Shown: positions 17,486 to 26,827 of the stretch, in pieces
Numbering within the stretch: the stretch's first letter is position 1
How the letters are laid out: each line of letters starts with the position of its first letter
From: Roseiarcus sp036513315
Lineage (GTDB): Bacteria > Pseudomonadota > Alphaproteobacteria > Rhizobiales > Beijerinckiaceae
Direction of reading: 5' to 3'
DNA: 64,000 bases
Assembly: GCA_036513315.1 (NCBI GenBank)
Contig: DATBZF010000027.1
Coordinates: 1-64,000, forward strand
The notes under the pieces: model-generated
Told to the model about the DNA's origin: nothing
The model's database searches: none
What the model saw: only the letters and a program-made list of their open reading frames with translations
Translations under genes and position numbers: made by a program

Positions 17486-19762
17486 ATGGCGAGCGAAGCC
17501 CATCACGACCTCAAATCCGACGCGCTGTATTTCCACCGCGAACCCAGGCCCGGCAAGTTGGAGATCCTGCCGACCAAACCGCTCGGCAATCAGCGCGATC
17601 TCGCGCTCGCCTATTCGCCGGGCGTCGCCTTCGCCTGCGAGGCGATCGCCGCCGATCCGGCCGAGGCCGCCAATCTCACCATCCGCCAGAACCTCGTCGC
17701 GGTCCTGACCAACGGCACGGCGGTGCTCGGACTGGGCGCCATCGGCCCGCTCGCCTCCAAGCCTGTGATGGAAGGCAAGGCGGTGCTGTTCAAGAAATTC
17801 GCCGGCATCGACGTCTTCGACATCGAAGTCGCGCAAAACGATGTCGACAAGCTGGTCGACATTATCGTTGCGCTGGAGCCGACCTTCGGCGGCATCAACC
17901 TTGAAGACATCAAGGGCCCGGAATGTTTCGAGGTCGAGGAAAAGGCTAAGGCCCGCATGGGTATACCCGTCTTCCATGACGACCAGCACGGCACCGCGAT
18001 CATCGTCTCTGCCGCCGTCACCAACGCGCTGGAGCTGACCGGCAAGAAACTCAGTGAAGTGAAAATCGTCGCCTCCGGCGCCGGCGCCGCCGCGCTCGCC
18101 TCGCTCAATCTCCTGGTCTCGCTCGGCGCGCAGCGCAAGAACATATTCGTTTGCGACATCGAAGGCGTCGTCTATACCGGCCGTCCGACGCTGATGGACC
18201 GCTGGAAGTCGGTCTATGCGCAGGAGACGGAGGCGCGCAAACTCGCCGACGTCATCGACGGCGCTGATATTTTCCTAGGTCTTTCAGCAGCGGGCGTGCT
18301 GAAGCCCGAATTGCTGAAGCGCATGGCGCGCGATCCGCTGATCCTCGCGCTCGCCAATCCGACGCCGGAAATCATGCCGGAACTCGCCTTCGCCGAACGG
18401 CCCGACGCGATGATCTGCACCGGCCGCTCCGACTATCCCAACCAGGTCAACAATGTCCTGTGCTTTCCCTATATTTTTCGCGGCGCGCTCGATGTCGGCG
18501 CGAGCACCATCAACGAGCAGATGAAAGCGGCGGCGGTCAAGGCGATCGCGGGTCTGGCGCGCGAAGCGCCGTCCGAAGTGGTGGCGCGCGCCTATAGCGG
18601 CGAGGCTTCGCCTTTCGGGCGGACGTCGCTGATCCCGAGCCCCTTCGATCCGCGCCTGATGCTGCGCATCGCGCCGGCCGTCGCCAAAGCGGCCATGGAT
18701 TCGGGAGTCGCCCGCCGGCCGATCGAAGATTTCGACGCCTATGCCGACAAGCTCGGCCGTTTCGTCTTCCGCTCCGGCTTCATCATGAAGCCGATTTTCG
18801 CCAAAGCGAAAACCGCCAAGAAGCGCGTCATCTACGCCGAGGGCGAGGACGAGCGCGTATTGCGCGCGACCCAGGTCGTGCTGGAGGAAGGCGTCGCCAG
18901 CCCGATCCTGATCGGACGCCCCGAAGTCGTCAAAGAGCGCATCAAGCGCTTCGGCCTCGCGCTGACGCCGGGGCGCGATTTCGAAATCGTCGATCCGGAG
19001 GACGATCCGCGCTACCGCGATTATGTCGCGACCTATCTGGAGATCGCCGGGCGCAAAGGCGTGACGCCGAGCGCGGCGCGCACGCTGGTGCGCACCAACA
19101 CCACCGTGATCGGCGCCCTGGCGGTGCAGCGCGGCGACGCAGATGCGTTGATCTGCGGCCTCGACGGGCGCTTCCAGTCGCGCCTCAAACATATCAGGGA
19201 CATTATCGGCCTGGCGCCCGGCGCGCATGATTTCGCCGCACTGTCGCTGGTGATCGCCTCGACCGGCGCGTTCTTTCTCGCCGACACCCACGTGCGTTAT
19301 GACCCCGACGCGGAAGAGATCGCCGATATGGCGATCTCCTGCGCGAGCCATGTGCGCCGCTTCGGCATCACGCCGAAAATCGCGCTGATTTCGCACTCCG
19401 ATTTTGGTTCGGCGGACACGCCTTCCGCGTTGAAAATGCGCTGCGCGCTGGCGTTGATCCGCGAGCGGGCGCCCGAACTTGAGGTCGACGGCGAAATGCA
19501 GGCCGACAGCGCTTTGTCGATCGCCGCCCGAGAGCGCGTGCTGCCCAATTCCCGGCTGGAGGGCGAAGCCAATGTGCTGATTATGCCCAATCTCGATGCG
19601 GGCAACACCGCCTTGCAGCTCACCCGCGTCATCGCCGGCGCCCTGCCCGTCGGCCCGATCCTGATCGGCCCCGCCAAGCCCGCCCATATCCTGACGCCGT
19701 CGGTGACCGCGCGCGGCATCGTCAACATGACGGCGATCGCCGCGGTGGAGGCGGCGGGGTGA
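17486..19762 (+). CDS. maeB: NADP-dependent malic enzyme with phosphotransacetylase-like domain
   Basis: A 758-residue MaeB-type enzyme that oxidatively decarboxylates malate to pyruvate with NADP. The malic-enzyme half (about 1-430) has AYSPGVA, ALTNGTAVLGLG-type substrate loop, FHDDQHGTAI and the Rossmann motif VASGAGAAALA. The C-terminal half (about 440-758) resembles phosphate acetyltransferase (YAEGEDERVLRATQ, ALAVQRGDADALICG, LIGPAKPAHILTPS). In known MaeB proteins that half is regulatory, sensing acetyl-CoA, and is not a transacetylase. Full length is as expected. The ATG at 17486 is preferred over an upstream frame extension of 21 codons. Confidence 0.95.
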   Translation: MASEAHHDLKSDALYFHREPRPGKLEILPTKPLGNQRDLALAYSPGVAFACEAIAADPAEAANLTIRQNLVAVLTNGTAVLGLGAIGPLASKPVMEGKAVLFKKFAGIDVFDIEVAQNDVDKLVDIIVALEPTFGGINLEDIKGPECFEVEEKAKARMGIPVFHDDQHGTAIIVSAAVTNALELTGKKLSEVKIVASGAGAAALASLNLLVSLGAQRKNIFVCDIEGVVYTGRPTLMDRWKSVYAQETEARKLADVIDGADIFLGLSAAGVLKPELLKRMARDPLILALANPTPEIMPELAFAERPDAMICTGRSDYPNQVNNVLCFPYIFRGALDVGASTINEQMKAAAVKAIAGLAREAPSEVVARAYSGEASPFGRTSLIPSPFDPRLMLRIAPAVAKAAMDSGVARRPIEDFDAYADKLGRFVFRSGFIMKPIFAKAKTAKKRVIYAEGEDERVLRATQVVLEEGVASPILIGRPEVVKERIKRFGLALTPGRDFEIVDPEDDPRYRDYVATYLEIAGRKGVTPSAARTLVRTNTTVIGALAVQRGDADALICGLDGRFQSRLKHIRDIIGLAPGAHDFAALSLVIASTGAFFLADTHVRYDPDAEEIADMAISCASHVRRFGITPKIALISHSDFGSADTPSALKMRCALALIRERAPELEVDGEMQADSALSIAARERVLPNSRLEGEANVLIMPNLDAGNTALQLTRVIAGALPVGPILIGPAKPAHILTPSVTARGIVNMTAIAAVEAAG

Positions 19763-19847
19763 AGCCAATTGTAGTTTAAGCTCACATTCTCTATCGGCTT
19801 CGCGATGTCCATCGCCATCGGAGGCTGGAGACAAGGAAATTCCAGAC

Positions 19848-20480
19848 ATGCATCTCGCCAGCCTCATCGCCTTCGCCGCCATCGCCCTCGGCATGGTGCT
19901 GACGCCGGGACCGAACATGGCCTATCTTGTCTCGCGCTCGGTGTGCCAAGGCCGCGCGGCCGGTCTGATCTCGCTCGGCGGCGTCGCGCTGGGGTTCCTC
20001 ACTTACATGCTGCTGGCCGCCTTCGGCATCACCGCGCTGCTGTTCGCCATCCCCTATGCCTATGACGCGCTGCGTCTCTGCGGGGCCGCCTATCTCGCCT
20101 GGATGGCGTGGAACGCCCTGCGGCCCGGCGGCGCCTCGCCGTTTCAGGTGCGCGAACTGCCGCCCGATTCGCCGCGTCGGTTGTTTGCGATGGGCCTGCT
20201 GACCAATCTCCTCAATCCGAAGATCGCCGCACTTTATCTTTCGCTGCTGCCGCAATTCGTCGACCGCGCCGCCAGCGACGTGATGGGCCAGACGCTGGCG
20301 CTCGGCGCTGCGCAGATCGCCATCAGCGTCATGGTCAACGCCGCGATCGTCATTACGGCGGGAAGCGTCGCCGCCTTCCTGACCGGCCGGCCGCTCTGGG
20401 CGCGCGCGCAACGCTGGCTGATGGGCGGCGTGCTGGCGGGGCTGGCGCTGCGCATGGCTTGGGACAGCGGGCGGCGGTAA
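19848..20480 (+). CDS. LysE/RhtB family amino-acid exporter
   Basis: A 210-residue inner-membrane protein with about six hydrophobic segments. It carries the family signature LTPGPNMAYLVSRS near the N-terminus, then GLISLGGVALGF, LCGAAYLAWMAWNALRP and the NLLNPKIAALYLSLLPQF motif before the last helices. Members export amino acids such as lysine, threonine or homoserine lactone. The substrate cannot be told. It sits 90 bases before isovaleryl-CoA dehydrogenase, but I see no strong link. Confidence 0.9.
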   Translation: MHLASLIAFAAIALGMVLTPGPNMAYLVSRSVCQGRAAGLISLGGVALGFLTYMLLAAFGITALLFAIPYAYDALRLCGAAYLAWMAWNALRPGGASPFQVRELPPDSPRRLFAMGLLTNLLNPKIAALYLSLLPQFVDRAASDVMGQTLALGAAQIAISVMVNAAIVITAGSVAAFLTGRPLWARAQRWLMGGVLAGLALRMAWDSGRR

Positions 20481-20570
20481 GCGATCGCGCCTGTTCGGCT
20501 TCCGTCGCGCTGGACAGGGCGGTCGATTGCCGCCAAGTTTGCGTCCCACCCGGCAATGCGGCAGTCGCCC

Positions 20571-21743
20571 ATGATCCCCAATTCCGCCCGCCCTTTCAAT
20601 TTCGATCTCGGCGAGAGCGCTGAAATGATCCGCGAGTCGACGCGCGACTTCGCTGAGGCCGAGATCGCGCCGCGCGCGGCTGAGATCGATCGCGACAATC
20701 TTTTCCCCCGCGACCTCTGGCCGAAAATGGGCGCGCTTGGCCTGCACGGCATTACCGCGCCGGAGGAATATGGCGGGCTGGCCTTGGGTTATCTCGAACA
20801 TTGCGTGGCGATCGAGGAAGTCTCGCGCGCCTCCGCCTCGGTCGGCCTTTCCTATGGCGCCCATTCCAATCTTTGCGTCAACCAGCTTACCCGGAACGGC
20901 AATGACGCCCAGAAAAGTCGTTACCTGCCCAAGCTGATCTCCGGCGAACATGTTGGCGCGCTCGCCATGTCGGAGCCCAACGCCGGCTCGGACGTCGTCT
21001 CGATGACCACCCGCGCCGAGCGCCGCGGCGACCGCTTCATCATCAATGGCGCGAAAATGTGGATCACCAACGGCCCCGTCGCCGACACGCTGGTGGTCTA
21101 CGCCAAGACCGACCCTTCGGCGGGACCGCGCGGCATCAGCGCCTTCATCGTCGAGCGCGGCATGAAGGGATTCTCCAACGGAACCAAGCTCGACAAAGTC
21201 GGCATGCGCGGCTCCGACACTTCCGAACTGATCTTTCAGGACTGCGAAGTGCCCGAGGACAATCTGCTCGGCGCGCTCGGGCGCGGCGTCAATGTGCTGA
21301 TGTCGGGCCTCGATTATGAGCGCGTCGTGCTCGCGGCCGGGCCGCTCGGCATCATGCAGGCGGCAATGGACGTCGTGCTGCCCTATGTCCATCAGCGCAA
21401 GCAATTTGGCGCGCCGATCGGCTCTTTCCAGCTTGTCCAGGGCAAGCTCGCCGATATGTATGTGACGATGAACGCGGCGCGCGCCTATGTCTACGCCGTC
21501 GCCAAGGCCTGCGATCGCGGCGAGACGACGCGCGAGGACTCGGCCGGCGCCATCCTCTATGCCGCCGAGCGCGCCACCCAGGTCGCGCTGGATGCGATGC
21601 AGCTCCTTGGCGGCAACGGCTATGTCAACGACTATCCGACCGGCCGGCTGCTACGCGACGCCAAGCTCTATGAGATCGGCGCCGGCACCAGCGAAATCCG
21701 GCGCATGCTGATCGGTCGGGAATTATTCGCCAAGAGCGAGTGA
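20571..21743 (+). CDS. ivd: Isovaleryl-CoA dehydrogenase
   Basis: A 390-residue acyl-CoA dehydrogenase that would oxidise isovaleryl-CoA to 3-methylcrotonyl-CoA in leucine breakdown, using FAD. Motifs include AMSEPNAGSDVVSM, WITNGPVADTLVVYAKT, KVGMRGSDTSEL and QLLGGNGYVNDYP. The catalytic Glu lies in GLDYERVVLAAGPLG, the position typical of isovaleryl-CoA dehydrogenase rather than the C-terminal position used by short- and medium-chain enzymes. The other leucine-pathway genes (methylcrotonyl-CoA carboxylase, HMG-CoA lyase) are absent nearby, so it is isolated. Both possible ATGs (20556, 20571) have weak ribosome sites. It ends 12 bases from the convergent GST gene. Confidence 0.88.
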   Translation: MIPNSARPFNFDLGESAEMIRESTRDFAEAEIAPRAAEIDRDNLFPRDLWPKMGALGLHGITAPEEYGGLALGYLEHCVAIEEVSRASASVGLSYGAHSNLCVNQLTRNGNDAQKSRYLPKLISGEHVGALAMSEPNAGSDVVSMTTRAERRGDRFIINGAKMWITNGPVADTLVVYAKTDPSAGPRGISAFIVERGMKGFSNGTKLDKVGMRGSDTSELIFQDCEVPEDNLLGALGRGVNVLMSGLDYERVVLAAGPLGIMQAAMDVVLPYVHQRKQFGAPIGSFQLVQGKLADMYVTMNAARAYVYAVAKACDRGETTREDSAGAILYAAERATQVALDAMQLLGGNGYVNDYPTGRLLRDAKLYEIGAGTSEIRRMLIGRELFAKSE

Positions 21744-21755
21744 CGGTCCGCGCCC

Positions 21756-22460
21756 TCAGCGCGCCCGCTGGCCGAACAGGATTTTCTGCGCCTCTTTGTC
21801 ATCGGCCAGATTGCTGCGCGCTTCCGCGCTCACCGCCAGGCCCTTCTTGACCGCCGGCCGTTCGAGGAGCTGATCGAGCCAGCGCTTGAGATGGGGGAAC
21901 TCGGCGATGTCCTGGCCCATCCTCTCCCAACCGCGCGTCCACCCGACGCTGGCGATATCAGCGATCGAATAGTCCTTGCCGGCGAGAAAGGGCGCGACTG
22001 CCAGGCGCTTGTTCATCACGCCATAGAGGCGATTGACCTCGTTGGTATAGCGATCGATGCCGTAAGCGATCTTCTCCGGCGCATAATTGCGGAAGTGATT
22101 GGCCTGCCCCGCCATCGGGCCGAGGCCGCCGACCTGCCAGAACAGCCATTCCTCGACCGCCACCCGCTCACGCTCGTCAGCGCCGCCGAAACGCCCGGTC
22201 TTGCGCGAGAGATATTGCAGGATCGCGCCCGACTCGAAAATGGAGATCGGCTTGCCGCCGGGACCATTGGGGTCGACGATCGCGGGGATCCGGTTGTTGG
22301 GAGCGATCGCCAGAAACTCCGGCGTGAACTGCTCGCCCCTGCCGATATTGATGAGGCGGACATCATACGGCAGCCCGCATTCTTCGAGCATGATGGAAAT
22401 CTTCCATCCGTTCGGCGTCGGCCAGTAATAGAGCACGATCGGATCTGTTGCTTGAGACAT
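21756..22460 (-). CDS. Glutathione S-transferase family, YfcG/YghU-like
   Basis: A 234-residue GST-fold protein of the glutathione-dependent disulfide-bond oxidoreductase group. The thioredoxin-like half begins with IVLYYWPTPNGWKISIMLEE, where T and N residues replace the Ser/Tyr of other GSTs, and contains NNRIPAIVDP and ESGAILQYLS, the cis-Pro and glutathione-binding SNAIL/ESGAI motif. The helical half includes DYSIADIASVGW. The frame is open for 91 more codons upstream, but AGGAAG precedes the ATG ending at 22460. The physiological substrate is unknown. Confidence 0.88.
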   Translation of the reverse strand: MSQATDPIVLYYWPTPNGWKISIMLEECGLPYDVRLINIGRGEQFTPEFLAIAPNNRIPAIVDPNGPGGKPISIFESGAILQYLSRKTGRFGGADERERVAVEEWLFWQVGGLGPMAGQANHFRNYAPEKIAYGIDRYTNEVNRLYGVMNKRLAVAPFLAGKDYSIADIASVGWTRGWERMGQDIAEFPHLKRWLDQLLERPAVKKGLAVSAEARSNLADDKEAQKILFGQRAR

Positions 22461-22807
22461 GAGGCGGCTGCTTCCTTTAGCTTTCGGTCGACGCCCGGCA
22501 CTAGGCGACGTCGGCGCTGGTTCATTGAACTGCCCGACCATAGCCCAGGACGGAGAACGCCGGAAGAAGCCGATGCGAAAGCCGCAAGAGCGGCGCGGCG
22601 GCTCGTCGAAATTTCGGGAAATTATAAGGACTTGCCGCGACCGTTGTCGCGATGCGTCGCAGAAAGAACGGTGAGGCGGCCGAGCCACATTCAACGCAGT
22701 GAGGCGTCGTTTGATAAATGCACCTCGTCGCAAGCAGGGCGCTCGCTCCAGCGGGAATCATCGACCCTACGCCCACGCGGCAGCGCGCTTCAGCGACAAA
22801 CAATTAT
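22461..22807. other. Intergenic stretch, no gene seen
   Basis: Between the GST start and the terminator of the histone-like gene. A short plus-strand stretch (about 22550-22730) translates to a charged sequence with a coding look (ARRLVEISGNYKD) but has no start, ribosome site or family match. It should also hold the GST promoter. Confidence 0.4.
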
Positions 22808-22846
22808 TCAGGCGCGGGTCCCAGGATCAATGGGGCCCGCGCCTGA
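22801..22846 (-). terminator. Intrinsic terminator of the histone-like gene
   Basis: Bases 22808-22822 pair with 22832-22846 (TCAGGCGCGGG, one G-T wobble, CCC) around a nine-base loop. Read on the minus strand, the stem is followed by the AT-rich ATAATTGTTTGT. It lies 27 bases beyond the stop of the gene at 22873-23154. Confidence 0.75.
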
Positions 22847-22872
22847 TATGGTTTATACGAACTTCGCCTTCG

Positions 22873-23154
22873 TCAATTCGTCGGAGCCATAGGGGGGACG
22901 ACTGGGGCTGGCGCGGCCTTCTTACGTTTAGCCGGAGCCTTTTTTTTAGCCGCGGCCTTTTTCGGAGCCTTTTTGGCGGCGACCTTGCGTCCGCCCTTCT
23001 TGGCGGCGGCTTTGCGCGTCGCCTTCTTGGCGACGGCCTTGCGCGCGCCCTTCTTGGCGGCGACTTTACGAGTGGCCTTCTTCACCGCGCCCTTTTTCGC
23101 CGGCTTCTTCGCAGCGGCTTTCTTGGCGGTTTTCTTAACAGCAGCTTTCGCCAT
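22873..23154 (-). CDS. Histone H1-like Lys/Ala-rich protein
   Basis: A 93-residue, extremely basic protein made of degenerate KKA/AAKK repeats (KKAAAKK, RKVAAKKGARKAVAKK and similar) with a Pro/Val-rich tail ending PMAPTN. It resembles bacterial H1-like proteins and the tail of AlgP, which bind DNA or RNA non-specifically and affect nucleoid structure. Low complexity makes homology uncertain. The start at MAKAAVKK has AGGGA upstream; a 22-codon extension has no support. A strong terminator follows. The neighbouring 550-base gap upstream is unusually long for this window. Confidence 0.8.
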   Translation of the reverse strand: MAKAAVKKTAKKAAAKKPAKKGAVKKATRKVAAKKGARKAVAKKATRKAAAKKGGRKVAAKKAPKKAAAKKKAPAKRKKAAPAPVVPPMAPTN

Positions 23155-23706
23155 TTTGATGTGTCCCTCTAAATCAAATTGCCTGCGCGAATGTCTTTCG
23201 CAGACGACTAACAAATTCAAAGTAGCTTTGTTCCGTGCGAGAGCAAGCGGCGCCCGCGGCGAATCAAGCTGTCGTCGCGCTTGTCTATCGAATTATGCTG
23301 CGCACATTCGCCATCGAGCAAACACGCGGCCGGCGAGCATTGACAAGCAATGATCGCCGGCGACGCGCAGGTCTTCGCAATGAAACGCTGGGATTGGCGG
23401 GTCGCAGAAACGATGCTGCAATACGCGTGCAGCCTTAATACTCTAGGCGTTGCGAGTTTCAACGTCATGCGTGAGATTGTTTCTGCGATGACAACGAACG
23501 GAGGCGGTGCGCACGCCACGCGCGTGGCGAAGCGCAAGACGCGCGTTGCGCGCATGTGTCGAAATGAGAACGCGAATCAAACGATCGCAATCGAATTTTT
23601 CTTGGGCGACGCATACACAATTATGTCTTGCGCAACGCGAATCGCGCCGCTCATCAGCATCGATATGCGCGAATCGGACGATTCGCGCATCGCTGATTCG
23701 GCTTCG
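23155..23706. other. 552-base intergenic gap with palindromes
   Basis: The longest empty stretch in the window, between the start of the H1-like gene and the stop of gatB. Composition is less GC-rich than the neighbours and enriched in GCGCAA and CGCG words. Plus-strand frames run through it into gatB antisense but lack start signals. Apart from the H1-like promoter and the hairpin at 23665-23690, I cannot assign content; a small RNA is possible. Confidence 0.45.
23665..23690 (-). terminator. Perfect 12-bp hairpin after gatB
   Basis: ATGCGCGAATCG (23665-23676) and CGATTCGCGCAT (23679-23690) are exact reverse complements separated by GA. It begins 17 bases beyond the gatB stop. There is no T-tract, so it may stabilise the 3' end or act with Rho; a protein-binding palindrome is the alternative. 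Confidence 0.5.
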
Positions 23707-25194
23707 TCACACGCCGAGTTTCTGTTTCAGCATGTCGTTGACGGCCTGCGGATTGGCTTTTCCACCGGTCGATTTCATCACCTGGCCGACGAACCAACCG
23801 AGCAGGGTCGGCTTCGCGATCGCCTGCGCAACCTTATCGGGATTGGCCGCGATGATGGCGTCGACCGCGCGCTCGATGGCGCCCGTATCGGTCACCTGCT
23901 TCAAGCCGCGCGCTTCGACTATGGCGCGCGGATCGGCGCTTCTGTCCTCAGCGATGATGATCGCCAGGACATCTTTGGCGATCTTGCCGGAGATCAGGCC
24001 CTCACCGATCAGATCGACGAGCGTCGCGATCGACCCGGCGCCGATTTCGGTCTGCGCGACCGACAGCCCGAGCGAATTGGCGTAAGCGGAAAGATCGCCC
24101 ATGACCCAGTTGGCGACCGCCTTGGCGTCGCGCTTGGCGCCGCCGTGCGAAACAGCGGATTCGTAATAATCGGCCGTCTCTTTCTCAGCGACGAGGATGC
24201 CTGAATCATAAGCCGAAAGCCCGTAATCGGCCATGAAGCGCGCCTTCTTCGCGTCGGGCAGTTCCGGCAGATGCGCATCGAGATCAGCGACGAAGCCTTC
24301 GTCGAATTCGAGCGGCAGCAGGTCGGGATCGGGGAAATAGCGATAGTCGTGCGCCTCCTCTTTCGAGCGCATCGAACGCGTCTCGCCGCGCGCAGGATCG
24401 AACAGCCGCGTCTCCTGATCGATGGCGCCGCCGTCCTCGATGATCCCAACCTGACGGCGCGCCTCGACATCGATCGCCTGGCCGATGAAGCGGATGGAAT
24501 TGACGTTTTTGATTTCGCAGCGCGTGCCAAGAGGCGCGCCGGGCCGGCGAACCGAGACGTTGACATCAGCGCGCAGATTGCCCTTCTCCATGTCGCCGTC
24601 GCACGAGCCGATGTAGCGCAGGATGGTGCGCAGCTTGGTCACATAGGCCTTGGCCTCGTCGGCCGAGCGCATGTCGGGTTTGGACACGATCTCCATCAGT
24701 GCAACGCCGGAGCGGTTGAGGTCGACGAAGCTCTGTGTCGGCGACTGGTCGTGCAACGACTTGCCGGCATCCTGCTCAAGATGCAGCCGCTCGATGCCGA
24801 CCTTGATGGAATGGTCGGGCGTCAGATCGACCTGGATTTCGCCTTCGCCGACGATCGGGCTCTTGTATTGCGAGATCTGATAGCCCTGCGGCAGGTCGGG
24901 ATAGAAATAGTTCTTGCGGTCGAAGGTCGAGCGCAAGTTGATCTTCGCCTTGAGGCCGAGGCCGGTGCGCACCGCCTGCGCGACGCATTCGGCATTGATG
25001 ACCGGCAGCATGCCGGGCATGGCGGCGTCGACCAGCGACACATGCGAATTGGGCGGCGCGCCGAAGGCGGTGGAAGCCCCGGAGAACAGCTTCGAGCGCG
25101 ACGTCACCTGTGCATGGACTTCGAGCCCGACGATGATTTCCCAGTCGCCCGTGGCGCCCTGGATAAATTTTGAATGCTGCGCCTGCGCGGACAT
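23707..25194 (-). CDS. gatB: Asp-tRNA(Asn)/Glu-tRNA(Gln) amidotransferase subunit B
   Basis: The 495-residue tRNA-binding and kinase subunit of the GatCAB complex, which converts mischarged Glu-tRNA(Gln) and Asp-tRNA(Asn) to the correct forms. The cradle domain starts WEIIVGLEVHAQV and contains FYPDLPQGYQISQ, RCEIKNVNSIRFI and HDYRYFPDPDLLPL. The C-terminal YqeY-like tail, which contacts the tRNA, ends with GWFVGQVMK and PQAVNDMLKQKL. Full length. It is third in gatC-gatA-gatB, 66 bases after gatA. Confidence 0.97.
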   Translation of the reverse strand: MSAQAQHSKFIQGATGDWEIIVGLEVHAQVTSRSKLFSGASTAFGAPPNSHVSLVDAAMPGMLPVINAECVAQAVRTGLGLKAKINLRSTFDRKNYFYPDLPQGYQISQYKSPIVGEGEIQVDLTPDHSIKVGIERLHLEQDAGKSLHDQSPTQSFVDLNRSGVALMEIVSKPDMRSADEAKAYVTKLRTILRYIGSCDGDMEKGNLRADVNVSVRRPGAPLGTRCEIKNVNSIRFIGQAIDVEARRQVGIIEDGGAIDQETRLFDPARGETRSMRSKEEAHDYRYFPDPDLLPLEFDEGFVADLDAHLPELPDAKKARFMADYGLSAYDSGILVAEKETADYYESAVSHGGAKRDAKAVANWVMGDLSAYANSLGLSVAQTEIGAGSIATLVDLIGEGLISGKIAKDVLAIIIAEDRSADPRAIVEARGLKQVTDTGAIERAVDAIIAANPDKVAQAIAKPTLLGWFVGQVMKSTGGKANPQAVNDMLKQKLGV

Positions 25195-25260
25195 GCCTGA
25201 TGCCTTTGTTTGCTGGGCCGACCAGAATTTAACGCGGCGCGATCGCGCGCCGTGCGGGGC

Positions 25261-26781
25261 CTATCCCCACCAGGGTTGCGGCAGCGCCATGCGCCCCGCA
25301 GATTGCTCCATCACCGCGCCGAGCGCGAACAATGTCTCCTCGTCGAACGGCCGGCCGATCAGTTGCAGGCCGAGCGGCAAGCCTTCGGCGGAGAGGCCTG
25401 CCGGCGCCACCAGGCCCGGCAGGCCCGCCATATTGACGGTCACCGTGAAGACGTCGTTGAGATACATTTCGACCGGATCGGCAGAGCCCTTCTCGCCAAT
25501 GCCGAACGCTGCCGATGGCGTCGCCGGCGTCAGAATCGCATCGACGCCGTCGGCGAAGACCGTTTCGAAATCGCGCTTGATCAACGTCCGGATTTTCTGA
25601 GCGCGCACATAGTAGGCGTCGTAATAGCCGGCCGAAAGCACGTAGGTGCCGATCATCACCCGGCGGCGCACTTCCGGGCCGAAGCCCGCCGCGCGGGTCT
25701 TTTCGTAAAGCGCGGCGATATCCTCAGCCGGCTCGCGCAGGCCGTAGCGCACGCCGTCATAGCGGGCGAGATTGGACGACGCCTCCGCCGGCGCGACAAT
25801 GTAATAGGCAGGCAGCGCATGGCGCGTATTGGGCAGCGAAATATCGACGATTGCAGCGCCGGCGGCGCGCAGCCATTCGACGCCTTGCGCCCAGAGTTTC
25901 TCGATCTCCGCGTTCATGCCGTCGAGGCGATATTCTTTCGGCACGCCGATCTTGAGCCCCTTGACCGAACGGCCGATCGCCGCCTCGTAATCGGGCACCG
26001 GCGCGTCGTAACAAGTGGAATCCTTGGGGTCGTGGCCCGCCATCGACCGCAGCATGATCGCCGCGTCGCGCACATCGCGGGCGAGCGGTCCGGCCTGATC
26101 GAGCGATGAAGCGAAGGCGACCATGCCGTAGCGCGAACAGCGGCCATAGGTCGGCTTGATCCCGCATATGCCGGTGAAGGCGGCGGGCTGGCGGATCGAG
26201 CCGCCGGTGTCGCTCGCTGTCGCGGCGAGGCACAGCCGCGCCGAAACGGCGGAAGCCGAACCGCCCGATGATCCGCCGGGCACCAGCAGGCCGCGTTTGT
26301 CGGCGGCGAGCGCCGCCCGTCCCTGCGCCGCACTCCAGTTCGGCGGCAGCCAGGGCGAAGCGACCGGTCCGTAATAGGAGGTCTCGTTCGACGAGCCCAT
26401 CGCGAACTCGTCCATGTTGAGCTTGCCGAGCATCACCGCCCCATCGCGCCAGAGCTGCGCAGTGACGGTTGATTCATAGGTCGGCCTGAAGCCGTCGAGG
26501 ATGTGACTGCAGGCCTGGGTGTGGACGCCCTTCGTCGCGTAAAGATCCTTCACGCCGATCGGCAGCCCTTCGAGCGGTCCTGCTTCCCCCCTGGCGATGC
26601 GCGCGTCACTCGCGCGCGCCATGGCCAGCGCCTGATCCGGCGTCTCCGCGATATAGGCGTTCAGCGCCCGCGCGCGCTCCATTGCGGCGAGATAGGCTTT
26701 GGTCAGTTCGAGGCTCGAGAGTTTCCCGGCGGCCAGCGCATCGCGCGCTTCGGCAAGCGTCAGGTCTGTTGGATCGCTCAA
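25261..26781 (-). CDS. gatA: Glutamyl-tRNA(Gln) amidotransferase subunit A
   Basis: The 506-residue amidase-signature subunit that hydrolyses glutamine and supplies ammonia to GatB. The Ser-cisSer-Lys triad is seen in GVKDLYATKG (Lys), PGGSSGGSASAVSA (cis-Ser) and SDTGGSIRQPAAF (nucleophilic Ser). The C-terminal TPATPSAAFGIGEK and LPLGLQLIGRPF are typical. It lies between gatC (46 bases upstream) and gatB. Confidence 0.97.
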   Translation of the reverse strand: MSDPTDLTLAEARDALAAGKLSSLELTKAYLAAMERARALNAYIAETPDQALAMARASDARIARGEAGPLEGLPIGVKDLYATKGVHTQACSHILDGFRPTYESTVTAQLWRDGAVMLGKLNMDEFAMGSSNETSYYGPVASPWLPPNWSAAQGRAALAADKRGLLVPGGSSGGSASAVSARLCLAATASDTGGSIRQPAAFTGICGIKPTYGRCSRYGMVAFASSLDQAGPLARDVRDAAIMLRSMAGHDPKDSTCYDAPVPDYEAAIGRSVKGLKIGVPKEYRLDGMNAEIEKLWAQGVEWLRAAGAAIVDISLPNTRHALPAYYIVAPAEASSNLARYDGVRYGLREPAEDIAALYEKTRAAGFGPEVRRRVMIGTYVLSAGYYDAYYVRAQKIRTLIKRDFETVFADGVDAILTPATPSAAFGIGEKGSADPVEMYLNDVFTVTVNMAGLPGLVAPAGLSAEGLPLGLQLIGRPFDEETLFALGAVMEQSAGRMALPQPWWG

Positions 26782-26827
26782 TGTTGCATCCGTCTATGGG
26801 GCGTTGGCGGCGTGGACGTTTCCCGCG

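Noticed and set aside
18284..21404. Two long minus-strand frames (544 and 537 codons)
   Set aside because: They lie opposite maeB, the LysE exporter and isovaleryl-CoA dehydrogenase, all with clear family motifs; the minus-strand translations are low-complexity.
23350..24204. 284-codon plus-strand frame before and across gatB
   Set aside because: More than half is antisense to gatB; the first part has no start signal or recognisable domain, so I left it as an intergenic gap.
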